A stretch of DNA of 64,000 nt from JANXSS01 sp040385645 (GTDB lineage: Bacteria > Pseudomonadota > Gammaproteobacteria > Burkholderiales > Burkholderiaceae_D), in the NCBI GenBank assembly GCA_040385645.1, contig JAZKGZ010000004.1, positions 307,436 to 371,435 on the forward strand, read 5' to 3'. Under the pieces are notes generated by a model. It made no database searches and was not told the origin of the DNA. It was given only the letters and a program-made list of their open reading frames with translations. The position numbers and the translations under genes are program-made. Positions 12,226 through 19,564 of the stretch are shown here, in pieces (the first letter of the stretch is position 1; the number at the start of each line of letters is the position of its first letter).

Positions 12226-13139
12226 TGAATCGCTTCATCGATGCTGCTAATTTTGATGCCAGCGGTAATGCCTATCAGGCGTTCAGCCGGAAGCGGTTAC
12301 CGACATTGCCGCAATTGTTGGCACTGCTGATATTGGTGGTCATGCAGATTTGGACAACCAGCGCTGCACTCGGCCAGACGCAAGCCACGGCGACAACGCC
12401 AGTACCTGTACCGCCCTTGACAACATTGGTGACAGACACCGTCAACCTGCTAGATGCGGCGCAGCGCAACGCCCTGGAAAGCAAGTTGCAAGAATACGCC
12501 GCGCGCACTGGCACGCAAATTGGCGTATTGCTGATATCGACCACCGCGCCAGAAGCGATCGAACAATACAGCATACGCGTGGCCGACGCCTGGAAGCTCG
12601 GGCGCAAAGGCGTGGACGACGGCGTGATTCTGATCGTCGCTAAAGATAACCAAAAACCGTTGCGCCGCCTGCGCATCGAAGTCGGGCGCGGCGTGCAGGG
12701 TACCGTCACCGATGCCCAATCGAATCGCATTCTGCAGGAAGTTATCGCCCCGCATTTCAGGCAAAACGATTATTACGGTGGGCTGGTCGCCGCCACTACC
12801 GCACTGCAAACGCTGCTGGACAAAGAGCAACTGCCAGCGCCCCCCCGCCCCGCACAAACTTCCGGTGCCAGTGACGAAGGCCTCGGTGGATTTTTGCCGA
12901 TTCTTTTCATCATGCTGGCGGGTATCGCCATGATCGGTTCGCGCAGTCGCAGTCGTAGCCGCGGCTTGAACAGCAACGGCTGGGGCCAGATGGCCGGCGT
13001 GATCCTGGGAAGCCAGATCGGCAATGCAATCGGCAGAGGCGGATTCGGAAGCGGCGGAGGCTTTAGCGGAGGTGGTGGGGGCTTCGGTGGTGGCGGAGGC
13101 GGCGGGTTCGACGGCGGTGGTGCCTCGGGAGATTGGTAA
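12225..13139 (+). CDS. TPM-domain membrane protein (YgcG family)
   Basis: The 304-residue protein has a hydrophobic N-terminal signal or anchor near residues 26-46. The TPM domain follows, with VTDTVNLLDAAQRNALESKL, GTQIGVLLI, WKLGRKGVDDGVILIV and RIEVGRGVQG. A second membrane segment (LPILFIMLAGIAMIG, near 222-237) and a C-terminal Gly-rich repeat tail complete it. This is the standard YgcG/DUF1517-like layout. The TPM domain is thought to act in the envelope, possibly in protein quality control or photosystem-type repair in plants; the bacterial role is unclear. Translation is coupled to lemA upstream and to the next TPM gene. Confidence 0.88.
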   Translation: MNRFIDAANFDASGNAYQAFSRKRLPTLPQLLALLILVVMQIWTTSAALGQTQATATTPVPVPPLTTLVTDTVNLLDAAQRNALESKLQEYAARTGTQIGVLLISTTAPEAIEQYSIRVADAWKLGRKGVDDGVILIVAKDNQKPLRRLRIEVGRGVQGTVTDAQSNRILQEVIAPHFRQNDYYGGLVAATTALQTLLDKEQLPAPPRPAQTSGASDEGLGGFLPILFIMLAGIAMIGSRSRSRSRGLNSNGWGQMAGVILGSQIGNAIGRGGFGSGGGFSGGGGGFGGGGGGGFDGGGASGDW

Positions 13140-13645
13140 TGCATAAACTCAGGCGCATCGCCCGACATCTGATCAAGACCGGCAGCTCAGCACGGCGCGC
13201 ATTCCCAGAAAAAAGTTTGAAAGACTTGCATGCCGCCATCAGCGCCGGCGAAGACCGTCACCGCGCGCAATTGAAGCTCATCATCGAGCCGGCGCTGGAT
13301 TTGCGCGCAGTGTTAGAAAATGAAACCTCGCGCTCGCGCGCCCACGCCTTGTTTTCTCTATACCGAGTATGGGACACGGAAGAAAACTGCGGCGTCTTGG
13401 TGTACATCAATCTGGCCGACCACAAGGTGGAAATCGTCACCGACCGTGCCATCGGGCAAGCTGTGAAGCAAGCCGGATGGGAAGCCGCTTGCAAGCTCAT
13501 GACCCAGGGGTTTGCGCAGGGCCGGTTCCACGAGAGCGCACTGCAAGGCATCGAACATATCAACGCGCTGCTGACTGAGCATTTTCCAGCCGTAGCCGGT
13601 GCCAAGCAACAGAATGAATTGTCGGATCGGCCGGTATTGCTGTAA
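13139..13645 (+). CDS. Second TPM-domain protein, cytoplasmic type
   Basis: The 168-residue protein lacks a signal peptide and carries only a TPM-like domain. Its marks are SLKDLHAAISAGEDRHRAQLK, RAHALFSLYRVWDTEENCGVLVYINLADHKVEIVTDR and the closing alpha-helical LMTQGFAQGRFHESALQGI. The ATG at 13139 overlaps the previous stop by one base (TAATG), and the alternative TTG at 13133 is less likely. This is the usual third gene of lemA-TPM-TPM operons in Burkholderiales. Its exact role is not known. Confidence 0.85.
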   Translation: MHKLRRIARHLIKTGSSARRAFPEKSLKDLHAAISAGEDRHRAQLKLIIEPALDLRAVLENETSRSRAHALFSLYRVWDTEENCGVLVYINLADHKVEIVTDRAIGQAVKQAGWEAACKLMTQGFAQGRFHESALQGIEHINALLTEHFPAVAGAKQQNELSDRPVLL

Positions 13646-13659
13646 CGAGCACTGGCGTT

Positions 13660-15123
13660 TCAACCGTTATCGTAAATCCACTGCAACAACAGATCCTGCG
13701 CCTCCTGCCCTGCCGAAGCATTGGCATGATTGATCAGGTTGACCACGGCGTAGCGCCTGCCTGAAGCAGCCTGCACATATCCCGCCATGGTGCGCACCTC
13801 TTCCAGGCTGCCGGTTTTTATATGCGCATAACCCAGTACCGAGCGCCCCTGCACCCGCCGCCGCATGGTGCCGTCCACACCGGCAATTGGCAGCGACGAG
13901 ACGAATTCCGGCATGGTCGGCGAGCGGTATGCGGTAACCAGCATGCGCCCCAGCGTACCGGCGGAAATACGCTCGATACGCGATAACCCGGCACCGTTCT
14001 CGATCACCACTTCCGGGTTGTCTATACCCTTTGCAGCCAGCCAAGACTTCACCGCATGCGCCCCCCGCTCCGGTGTACCCGGCATGCGCCCAACCTCGGT
14101 GGCGATCGTTAATAGCAAGTGTCGCGCGATCACATTGTTACTGAACTTGTTCATGTCGCGCAGCACTTCCGGCAACGCCACCGATTCGCGCTCGGCCAAC
14201 AAGCGTGCATCCGCCGGGAGCACACCGTCGATCACCTGCCCCTGCAAACTGCCACCGAGGTCGCGCCACAGCTGTCGGAACACAGCGCCGAAATATTGCG
14301 TCTGTGTCATGCCATAAGGATGGATGCTCCAGCTTTTTTCGCCACAGGCAGCCGGCATTTTGCCGTTGAAACCAATCTGCGTAGGTGTAACGACAAGCTG
14401 CAGCTTTCCCTGCCAGGCACCGCACTCCTCACCTGAGAGCGCCGGCGCAACCAGCGCCACACCGTCCAGCGGCGCATCGGCAGTCATCAACGCCGTGTTG
14501 CTGGCGAGATCGGGCTTGAATCGCAACGTGATCGCTTTGTAACCCAATAACAGCGCATCCGCATTGGCGTTATAGGGCTTGGCCGGGTCGCCATCGAACC
14601 GAGCCGGGTCGATCGCTTCGCCGGCGAACACCGACCGATCAAGCACCAAATTCCCACGAATCTCGCGCACACCCTGCGAACGAATCTGGCGCAAAAATAG
14701 CCAGAAGTTTTCCATCACCAGCTTGGGGTCGCCACCGCCTTTAAAGATTAGGTCGCCGTAAAGTACGTCCCCGGCTTGTGGGCCGCTGGCAAAAGCGCGG
14801 GTTTTCCAGGTATAAGCCGGGCTGAGTAAGTCCAATGCGGCAGCGCCGGTTACTAGCTTCATTGTCGAGGCGGGGTTGAATGCGAGGGTGTCGTTCGCCA
14901 CAATCAGTGGCCGATGAATAGGCGCTCCTTGCGTATTTACCTCCTGTACATAAGTGCCGACTGCAGCAGGCGGAATCGCTACGCGCTTAAAAGCTTCGGA
15001 AACTGTTTGTGGCAAGCGTTGCGGTATGATTACCTGGGCTTTGGCTGGAGGGATAGCGATAAGAAATGTGACAGCACAGATAGCGCGATGGGTTACATAA
15101 AAAAAGAATGACAGCTGCTGCAT
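13660..15123 (-). CDS. dacB: D-alanyl-D-alanine carboxypeptidase/endopeptidase (PBP4 type)
   Basis: The 487-residue protein has a signal peptide (cleavage near AKA, residue 29) and all three active-site motifs of class C low-molecular-mass penicillin-binding proteins. These are SxxK at Ser86-Lys89 (PASTMK), SxN at 328-330 (SNN) and KTG at 436-438 (HIKTGS). It trims or cleaves peptidoglycan cross-links in the periplasm. The roughly 240-residue insertion between the first two motifs is normal for DacB. The gene converges on the TPM operon with 14 bases between stops, and an AT-rich region lies upstream of its start. Confidence 0.93.
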   Translation of the reverse strand: MQQLSFFFYVTHRAICAVTFLIAIPPAKAQVIIPQRLPQTVSEAFKRVAIPPAAVGTYVQEVNTQGAPIHRPLIVANDTLAFNPASTMKLVTGAAALDLLSPAYTWKTRAFASGPQAGDVLYGDLIFKGGGDPKLVMENFWLFLRQIRSQGVREIRGNLVLDRSVFAGEAIDPARFDGDPAKPYNANADALLLGYKAITLRFKPDLASNTALMTADAPLDGVALVAPALSGEECGAWQGKLQLVVTPTQIGFNGKMPAACGEKSWSIHPYGMTQTQYFGAVFRQLWRDLGGSLQGQVIDGVLPADARLLAERESVALPEVLRDMNKFSNNVIARHLLLTIATEVGRMPGTPERGAHAVKSWLAAKGIDNPEVVIENGAGLSRIERISAGTLGRMLVTAYRSPTMPEFVSSLPIAGVDGTMRRRVQGRSVLGYAHIKTGSLEEVRTMAGYVQAASGRRYAVVNLINHANASAGQEAQDLLLQWIYDNG

Positions 15124-15367
15124 GAAATATAAATTTATAAATGATGTATTGAAGAATTTAATTTCTTACTGCTAACATATAATGTTGAACTACTTCCCAA
15201 TTTTTGAGAATTTTTTCACATAAATGTTCTCTGATTGGGAGCATGATGATAGTCGTTGTAAAAGATTTAATATCTAGCAAGAATATTATGATATTCGAGC
15301 ACTTTTAAGAGCGTGATCGTACAATCTAAACGCTTTTTCTTTTTCTTTGCAGACTGGAGACAAACTA

Positions 15368-17053
15368 ATGAACATGCGAATTAACGCAGCATGCGCAGCG
15401 ACCAAAAACGGCATGGATAAAGCAATCGGTGAGAGTACGAATCAGGCGTCTCCACTTAAAAATGCTGATCTCAAGGAAGTAATGACCAATATTGTCCAGG
15501 GTAAGGAGGCTTCTCCCAGATTAAAAGTATTACAAGAAAACACTAGTGCCTATATGAAAAAAAACCTTGGCAAGGTTAAAGGCAGTCGAGAAATAGTTCC
15601 TGGGCAATTTACCACAGGTTTTCGACAGGTAAATTTGGTGGAAAAGGATTCGTTTGTTAGACCCGAAGGGTGGGAATTTAAACAAGATATCAATGATTTC
15701 GAGAAATCGATTTACGAAGCCAGCTTACAGGCGCTAGAGGTAGGTCCGGATGAAATGCCAGCGAATTGCGACGTCATTACCCTTGAAAACGTGTTGAGCG
15801 GTAAGCCGCCAAACGATGGTAAACCCCTGGATCCGCAAGTGCCTCTGCATGGTACCGACGGCTACGGAAACCACGTGTTTGTGCTACCTGCAGGGCACTC
15901 AGGCCTACCTACTCTGGATTTAGACATAGACAAATCACACGAGCCAGCCAAAGACTGCAGCAGTGATCCTCAATCCGGCGCGCGAGCAGCTTGGTTATCT
16001 GCTTTCATGCAGGTAAGTGCTACGCAATTGCGAAAACGGCTTGAGGCACAAAGTTGCGATAAGGCTACGACGGATCGGCTTTGTGCCTTGCTGGACTCCT
16101 ACCCTGAGGATAAGAAGGAAGAGAGCATCACTGCACTGGCGTCTGTTCTCGCATCCGGAGGTAAATTGGAATACCCGAACGGCATGCATGGAGGCGAGTG
16201 CCTCGGCGAGGATTTGCGCGTTCTGACAATGGCGCTGATAAAGCCTTCCGAAGGAAAAGCCATACTTAACAAAGACGGCGGAATTAGCAATGCTCAGATG
16301 CTGCTCATGCTGAATCGGCTCGGTGCAACGTGCGTTATCAATGGCGAAGTCGAAGTTGATCAGGAAGGAAAAAAGGGTAGAAACTTTATTGTCAGCTCTG
16401 GCACGATCCATAAATCGGCTGCGGATATTGCTAAAGCTTTACCTGACCAACAGGCACAGGAAATTTTTAATATTGCTGCAAACGTGCCGGTGATTTTTGA
16501 TAACGGTAGCGGGCGGTACGCGATACGGTTTGCTAAGCAAGGTGCTGGGGTGCGGGGGGAACCGGAAGCGGACTCGACTGCAGCGGGTGACGCAGCAACG
16601 GCGGAGGCTGAATCAGAAGCTGCTAAAAAAAATAAGCTTCTGGAAGAGGCTAATGCGACGGCGGCAGCTACAGCAACAGCAGCAGCGGAAGTTGAAACGC
16701 CGGAGGCAGTGAAAGACGCGGAAATAGCAGCGGCGAAAGTAACGGAAGCGAAAGCGGAAGCAATGGAAGCAGACGCAAAGGTAGCAACTGCTAAAGCAGC
16801 AGCACAGCAAAATGACGGGTCAGTCCAGTCGACAGGACCAAAACCCGAGCCAGAGGCAGAGCCAGCACGAGCTAAAGAAGCATTCGCACCAGAGGCGAAG
16901 GCAGATGCAAACGCACAGATATTGGAAGAAGCGCCGGCAGCAGCAGAGCAAGACAATCGACCAGGTCAACCGTCAGCATTCGAGCCCGTAATCAAATCTG
17001 TTAGTACTACAGCAAATTCATTAAGAAATGCATTAAATACAAACTTTAGATAA
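15368..17053 (+). CDS. Unknown protein, candidate secreted effector with Ala/Glu/Lys-rich tail
   Basis: I do not recognise the family of this 561-residue protein. It has no signal peptide or membrane segment. Residues 1 to about 390 look globular, with motifs such as GTDGYGNHVFVLPAGHSG and HGGECLGEDLRVLTMALIKP. Residues about 395-545 are a low-complexity, Ala/Glu/Lys/Thr-rich region likely to form a long helix or be disordered. The ATG at 15368 follows GGAGA at a spacing of 8 and is preferred over the TTG at 15347. It stands alone between dacB and groES, has an AT-rich leader, and ends at a strong terminator. Lack of relatives, soluble nature and repetitive tail suggest a secreted effector, but this is inference only. 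Confidence 0.6.
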   Translation: MNMRINAACAATKNGMDKAIGESTNQASPLKNADLKEVMTNIVQGKEASPRLKVLQENTSAYMKKNLGKVKGSREIVPGQFTTGFRQVNLVEKDSFVRPEGWEFKQDINDFEKSIYEASLQALEVGPDEMPANCDVITLENVLSGKPPNDGKPLDPQVPLHGTDGYGNHVFVLPAGHSGLPTLDLDIDKSHEPAKDCSSDPQSGARAAWLSAFMQVSATQLRKRLEAQSCDKATTDRLCALLDSYPEDKKEESITALASVLASGGKLEYPNGMHGGECLGEDLRVLTMALIKPSEGKAILNKDGGISNAQMLLMLNRLGATCVINGEVEVDQEGKKGRNFIVSSGTIHKSAADIAKALPDQQAQEIFNIAANVPVIFDNGSGRYAIRFAKQGAGVRGEPEADSTAAGDAATAEAESEAAKKNKLLEEANATAAATATAAAEVETPEAVKDAEIAAAKVTEAKAEAMEADAKVATAKAAAQQNDGSVQSTGPKPEPEAEPARAKEAFAPEAKADANAQILEEAPAAAEQDNRPGQPSAFEPVIKSVSTTANSLRNALNTNFR

Positions 17054-17096
17054 TTTTCGCAAAAAAATTTACAACATTGCCGTTTTTCTGGTTGGA

Positions 17097-17125
17097 AGCC
17101 AGCACTTAGTGTGCTGGCTTTTTTT
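17097..17125 (+). terminator. Rho-independent terminator after the unknown gene
   Basis: A perfect 9-base-pair stem (AGCCAGCAC / GTGCTGGCT) with a 5-base loop is followed by seven T residues. It lies 43 bases after the stop of the gene ending at 17053 and separates it from groES. Confidence 0.9.
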
Positions 17126-17179
17126 CGTCCGCAACTTGAAATCGGATTTTCGCGATTGTCAAAAACAATATTATTCTCG

Positions 17180-17209
17180 CTTGAAATTCCCCCACATCCC
17201 CCCTATACT
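17180..17209 (+). promoter_or_regulatory. groESL promoter (sigma-70 with sigma-32-like features)
   Basis: TTGAAA (17181-17186) and TATACT (17204-17209) are separated by exactly 17 bases, a near-ideal vegetative promoter. The same stretch reads CTTGAAA followed 13 bases later by CCCCTATA, which resembles the heat-shock sigma-32 consensus. Both readings fit the expected regulation of groESL. Confidence 0.75.
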
Positions 17210-17235
17210 CAGCACTCACCGGACCCGAGTGCTAA
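17209..17235 (+). promoter_or_regulatory. CIRCE operator (HrcA binding site)
   Basis: TCAGCACTC, nine bases, GAGTGCTAA matches the CIRCE consensus TTAGCACTC-N9-GAGTGCTAA with one mismatch in the left arm and a perfect right arm. It begins at the last base of the -10 element, so bound HrcA would block transcription of groES-groEL until heat shock. hrcA itself is not in the window. Confidence 0.92.
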
Positions 17236-17329
17236 CAACCAAGTCCCAATAAGCATTGCCGGTTTTTACAATTTCTCGCTAAGGCATCGCCGTAGCCTGT
17301 TGCAACCCATTGATTCCTAAGGAGTTCGT

Positions 17330-17620
17330 ATGAAACTAATTCCATTGCGCGACCGCGTCATCGTCAAGCGCCTCGATCTCGAAACCAAAACTGCTTCCGG
17401 CCTGATCATCCCTGAGGCCGCCGCTGAAAAGCCGGATCAGGGCGAAGTGCTGGAAGTCGGCACTGGCAAAGTATTGGATGACGGCTCCGTTTGCCCATTG
17501 GTCGTCAAGATCGGTGACCGCGTCTTGTTCGGTAAATACTCCGGCCAGACGGTCAAGATCAAGGGCGACGAACTGCTGGTGATGCGCGAAGAAGACATCA
17601 TGGCAGTCGTTCACCAGTAA
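17330..17620 (+). CDS. groES: Co-chaperonin GroES
   Basis: GroES is the seven-membered lid of the GroEL chaperonin in the cytoplasm. The 96-residue protein has the family start MKLIPLRDRVIVKRLD, the mobile loop ETKTASGLIIPEAAAEKP, and the closing GDELLVMREEDIMAVV. An AAGGAG site (17320-17325) precedes the ATG. groEL follows after 30 bases in the same CIRCE-controlled operon. Confidence 0.98.
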   Translation: MKLIPLRDRVIVKRLDLETKTASGLIIPEAAAEKPDQGEVLEVGTGKVLDDGSVCPLVVKIGDRVLFGKYSGQTVKIKGDELLVMREEDIMAVVHQ

Positions 17621-17650
17621 CCCGAATTCAACCATACAGGAGCACTAATC

Positions 17651-19306
17651 ATGGCATCTAAAGAAGTTATCTTCGGCGACGCAGCCCGGGCCAAAATGGT
17701 CGAAGGCGTCAACATTCTGGCGAACGCAGTCAAGGTCACGCTAGGCCCTAAAGGCCGTAACGTCGTGCTCGAGCGCTCGTTCGGTGCACCGACCGTCACC
17801 AAGGACGGTGTCTCGGTCGCCAAGGAAATCGAACTCAAAGACAAGCTCATGAACATGGGCGCGCAAATGGTCAAGGAAGTGGCATCGCGCACTTCCGACA
17901 ACGCTGGTGACGGCACCACGACTGCCACCGTATTGGCCCAGGCGATTGTCCGTGAAGGCATGAAGTTCGTAGCTGCCGGCATGAATCCGATGGATTTGAA
18001 GCGCGGTATCGACAAGGCAGTTGCTGCCACGGTCGAAGAACTGGCCAAGATTTCCAAGCCCTGCACCACCACCAAGGAAATTGCGCAAGTCGGTTCGATC
18101 TCGGCCAATAGCGATTCGTCGATTGGCGACCGCATTGCAGAAGCCATGGAAAAAGTCGGCAAGGAAGGTGTTATTACTGTCGAAGACGGCAAGTCGTTAA
18201 ATGACGAACTCGACATCGTCGAAGGTATGCAATTCGACCGTGGTTACCTGTCGCCGTACTTCATCAACAATCCAGAGAAGCAAACCGCGACGCTGGACAA
18301 CCCGTTCATCCTGCTGTGCGACAAGAAAATCTCGAACATCCGCGATCTGCTGCCGGTATTGGAGCAAGTTGCTAAAGCCGGCCGCCCATTGCTGATCATC
18401 GCAGAAGACATCGAAGGCGAAGCACTGGCAACGCTGGTGGTTAATAACATCCGCGGCATCTTGAAAACTTGTGCTGTCAAAGCGCCAGGCTTCGGTGACC
18501 GTCGCAAGGCAATGTTGGAAGACATCGCCATTCTGACAGGCGGCCAGGTCATCGCTGAAGAAGTCGGCCTGACGCTGGAGAAAATCGCACTGACCGATCT
18601 CGGCCAAGCCAAGCGTATCGAAATCGGCAAGGAAAACACCACCATCATCGACGGCGCAGGTCAGGCATCGTCGATCGAAGGCCGTGTCAAGCAAGTGCGC
18701 GTGCAGATCGAAGAAGCGACCTCGGACTACGACCGTGAAAAGCTGCAGGAACGTGTCGCCAAGCTGGCCGGCGGCGTTGCAGTGATCAAGGTTGGCGCTG
18801 CCACCGAAGTCGAGATGAAGGAAAAGAAAGCCCGCGTCGAAGATGCATTGCATGCGACCCGCGCTGCCGTTGAAGAAGGTATCGTACCTGGCGGTGGTGT
18901 TGCACTGCTGCGTGCACGTGCCAACATCAACGTCAAAGGCGACAACCCAGACCAGGAAGCCGGCATCAAGATCGTGCTACGCGCAATGGAAGAGCCACTG
19001 CGTATGATCGTGCAGAATGCCGGTGAAGAAGCCTCAGTCGTCGTCGCACGCGTGTTGGAAGGCAAAGGCAACTTTGGTTACAACGCTGCTAATGGCACCT
19101 ATGGCGACCTAGTTGAAATGGGCGTTCTGGACCCAGCCAAGGTAACGCGCTCGGCGCTGCAGAATGCGGCTTCGATCGCTTCCTTGATGCTCACCACCGA
19201 TTGCATGGTTTGCGAAGCGACCGAAGACAAGCCGGCTGGTGGCGGCATGGGCGGTGGCGGTATGGGTGGAATGGGCGGCATGGGTGGTATGGATGGGATG
19301 ATGTAA
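17651..19306 (+). CDS. groEL: Chaperonin GroEL
   Basis: GroEL forms the double-ring chamber in which proteins fold with ATP. The 551-residue chain is full length. It has VTLGPKGRNVVLERSFG and the ATP site DNAGDGTTTATVLAQ in the equatorial domain, the substrate-binding apical domain in the middle, and EEGIVPGGGVALLRA in the returning equatorial part. It ends with a Gly-Gly-Met-rich tail. A GGAG site precedes the ATG. Codon use is strongly biased, as expected for a highly expressed gene. Confidence 0.98.
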   Translation: MASKEVIFGDAARAKMVEGVNILANAVKVTLGPKGRNVVLERSFGAPTVTKDGVSVAKEIELKDKLMNMGAQMVKEVASRTSDNAGDGTTTATVLAQAIVREGMKFVAAGMNPMDLKRGIDKAVAATVEELAKISKPCTTTKEIAQVGSISANSDSSIGDRIAEAMEKVGKEGVITVEDGKSLNDELDIVEGMQFDRGYLSPYFINNPEKQTATLDNPFILLCDKKISNIRDLLPVLEQVAKAGRPLLIIAEDIEGEALATLVVNNIRGILKTCAVKAPGFGDRRKAMLEDIAILTGGQVIAEEVGLTLEKIALTDLGQAKRIEIGKENTTIIDGAGQASSIEGRVKQVRVQIEEATSDYDREKLQERVAKLAGGVAVIKVGAATEVEMKEKKARVEDALHATRAAVEEGIVPGGGVALLRARANINVKGDNPDQEAGIKIVLRAMEEPLRMIVQNAGEEASVVVARVLEGKGNFGYNAANGTYGDLVEMGVLDPAKVTRSALQNAASIASLMLTTDCMVCEATEDKPAGGGMGGGGMGGMGGMGGMDGMM

Positions 19307-19330
19307 TCGGGAAAGCGATTGCTCGATATA

Positions 19331-19361
19331 AAAACGCCTGCTCGATGCAGGCGTTTTTTTT
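19331..19361 (+). terminator. Rho-independent terminator of groESL
   Basis: AACGCCTGC and GCAGGCGTT form a 9-base-pair stem around the loop TCGAT, followed by eight Ts. It lies 25 bases after the groEL stop and insulates the downstream kinase gene. Confidence 0.92.
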
Positions 19362-19468
19362 CGCTATTTCTCGAGAAACCGTACGACATCCATTGGAAAT
19401 AACTGTTGAACCAGACAATTATATGACGAATTTTCTATTGATTTTTGTCAACAGAGGCTATGCGAAAA

Positions 19469-19499
19469 AAAGTTAGTATACAAGACTTAAAAGTTAGTA
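19469..19499 (+). repeat. Direct repeat pair AAAGTTAGTA, 21 bases apart
   Basis: AAAGTTAGTA occurs at 19469-19478 and again at 19490-19499, a 21-base period, which is two DNA helix turns. It lies in the very AT-rich leader of the kinase gene, 66 bases before its ATG. The spacing suits side-by-side binding of a regulator on one DNA face; that role is inference. Confidence 0.45.
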
Positions 19500-19564
19500 A
19501 CTATTTTTAGACTCCTTAAATCTTATTTAGATCGCCTTAAATTTTTTAATTCTTAAAATTTGTC

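Noticed and set aside
16360..16956. Ser/Ala-rich minus-strand frame opposite the 561-residue gene
   Set aside because: Reads the complement of the Ala/Glu/Lys-rich repeat tail and has no independent support.
17111..17320. Small frame over the groES leader
   Set aside because: It covers the promoter, the CIRCE site and the upstream terminator, so it is regulatory DNA.
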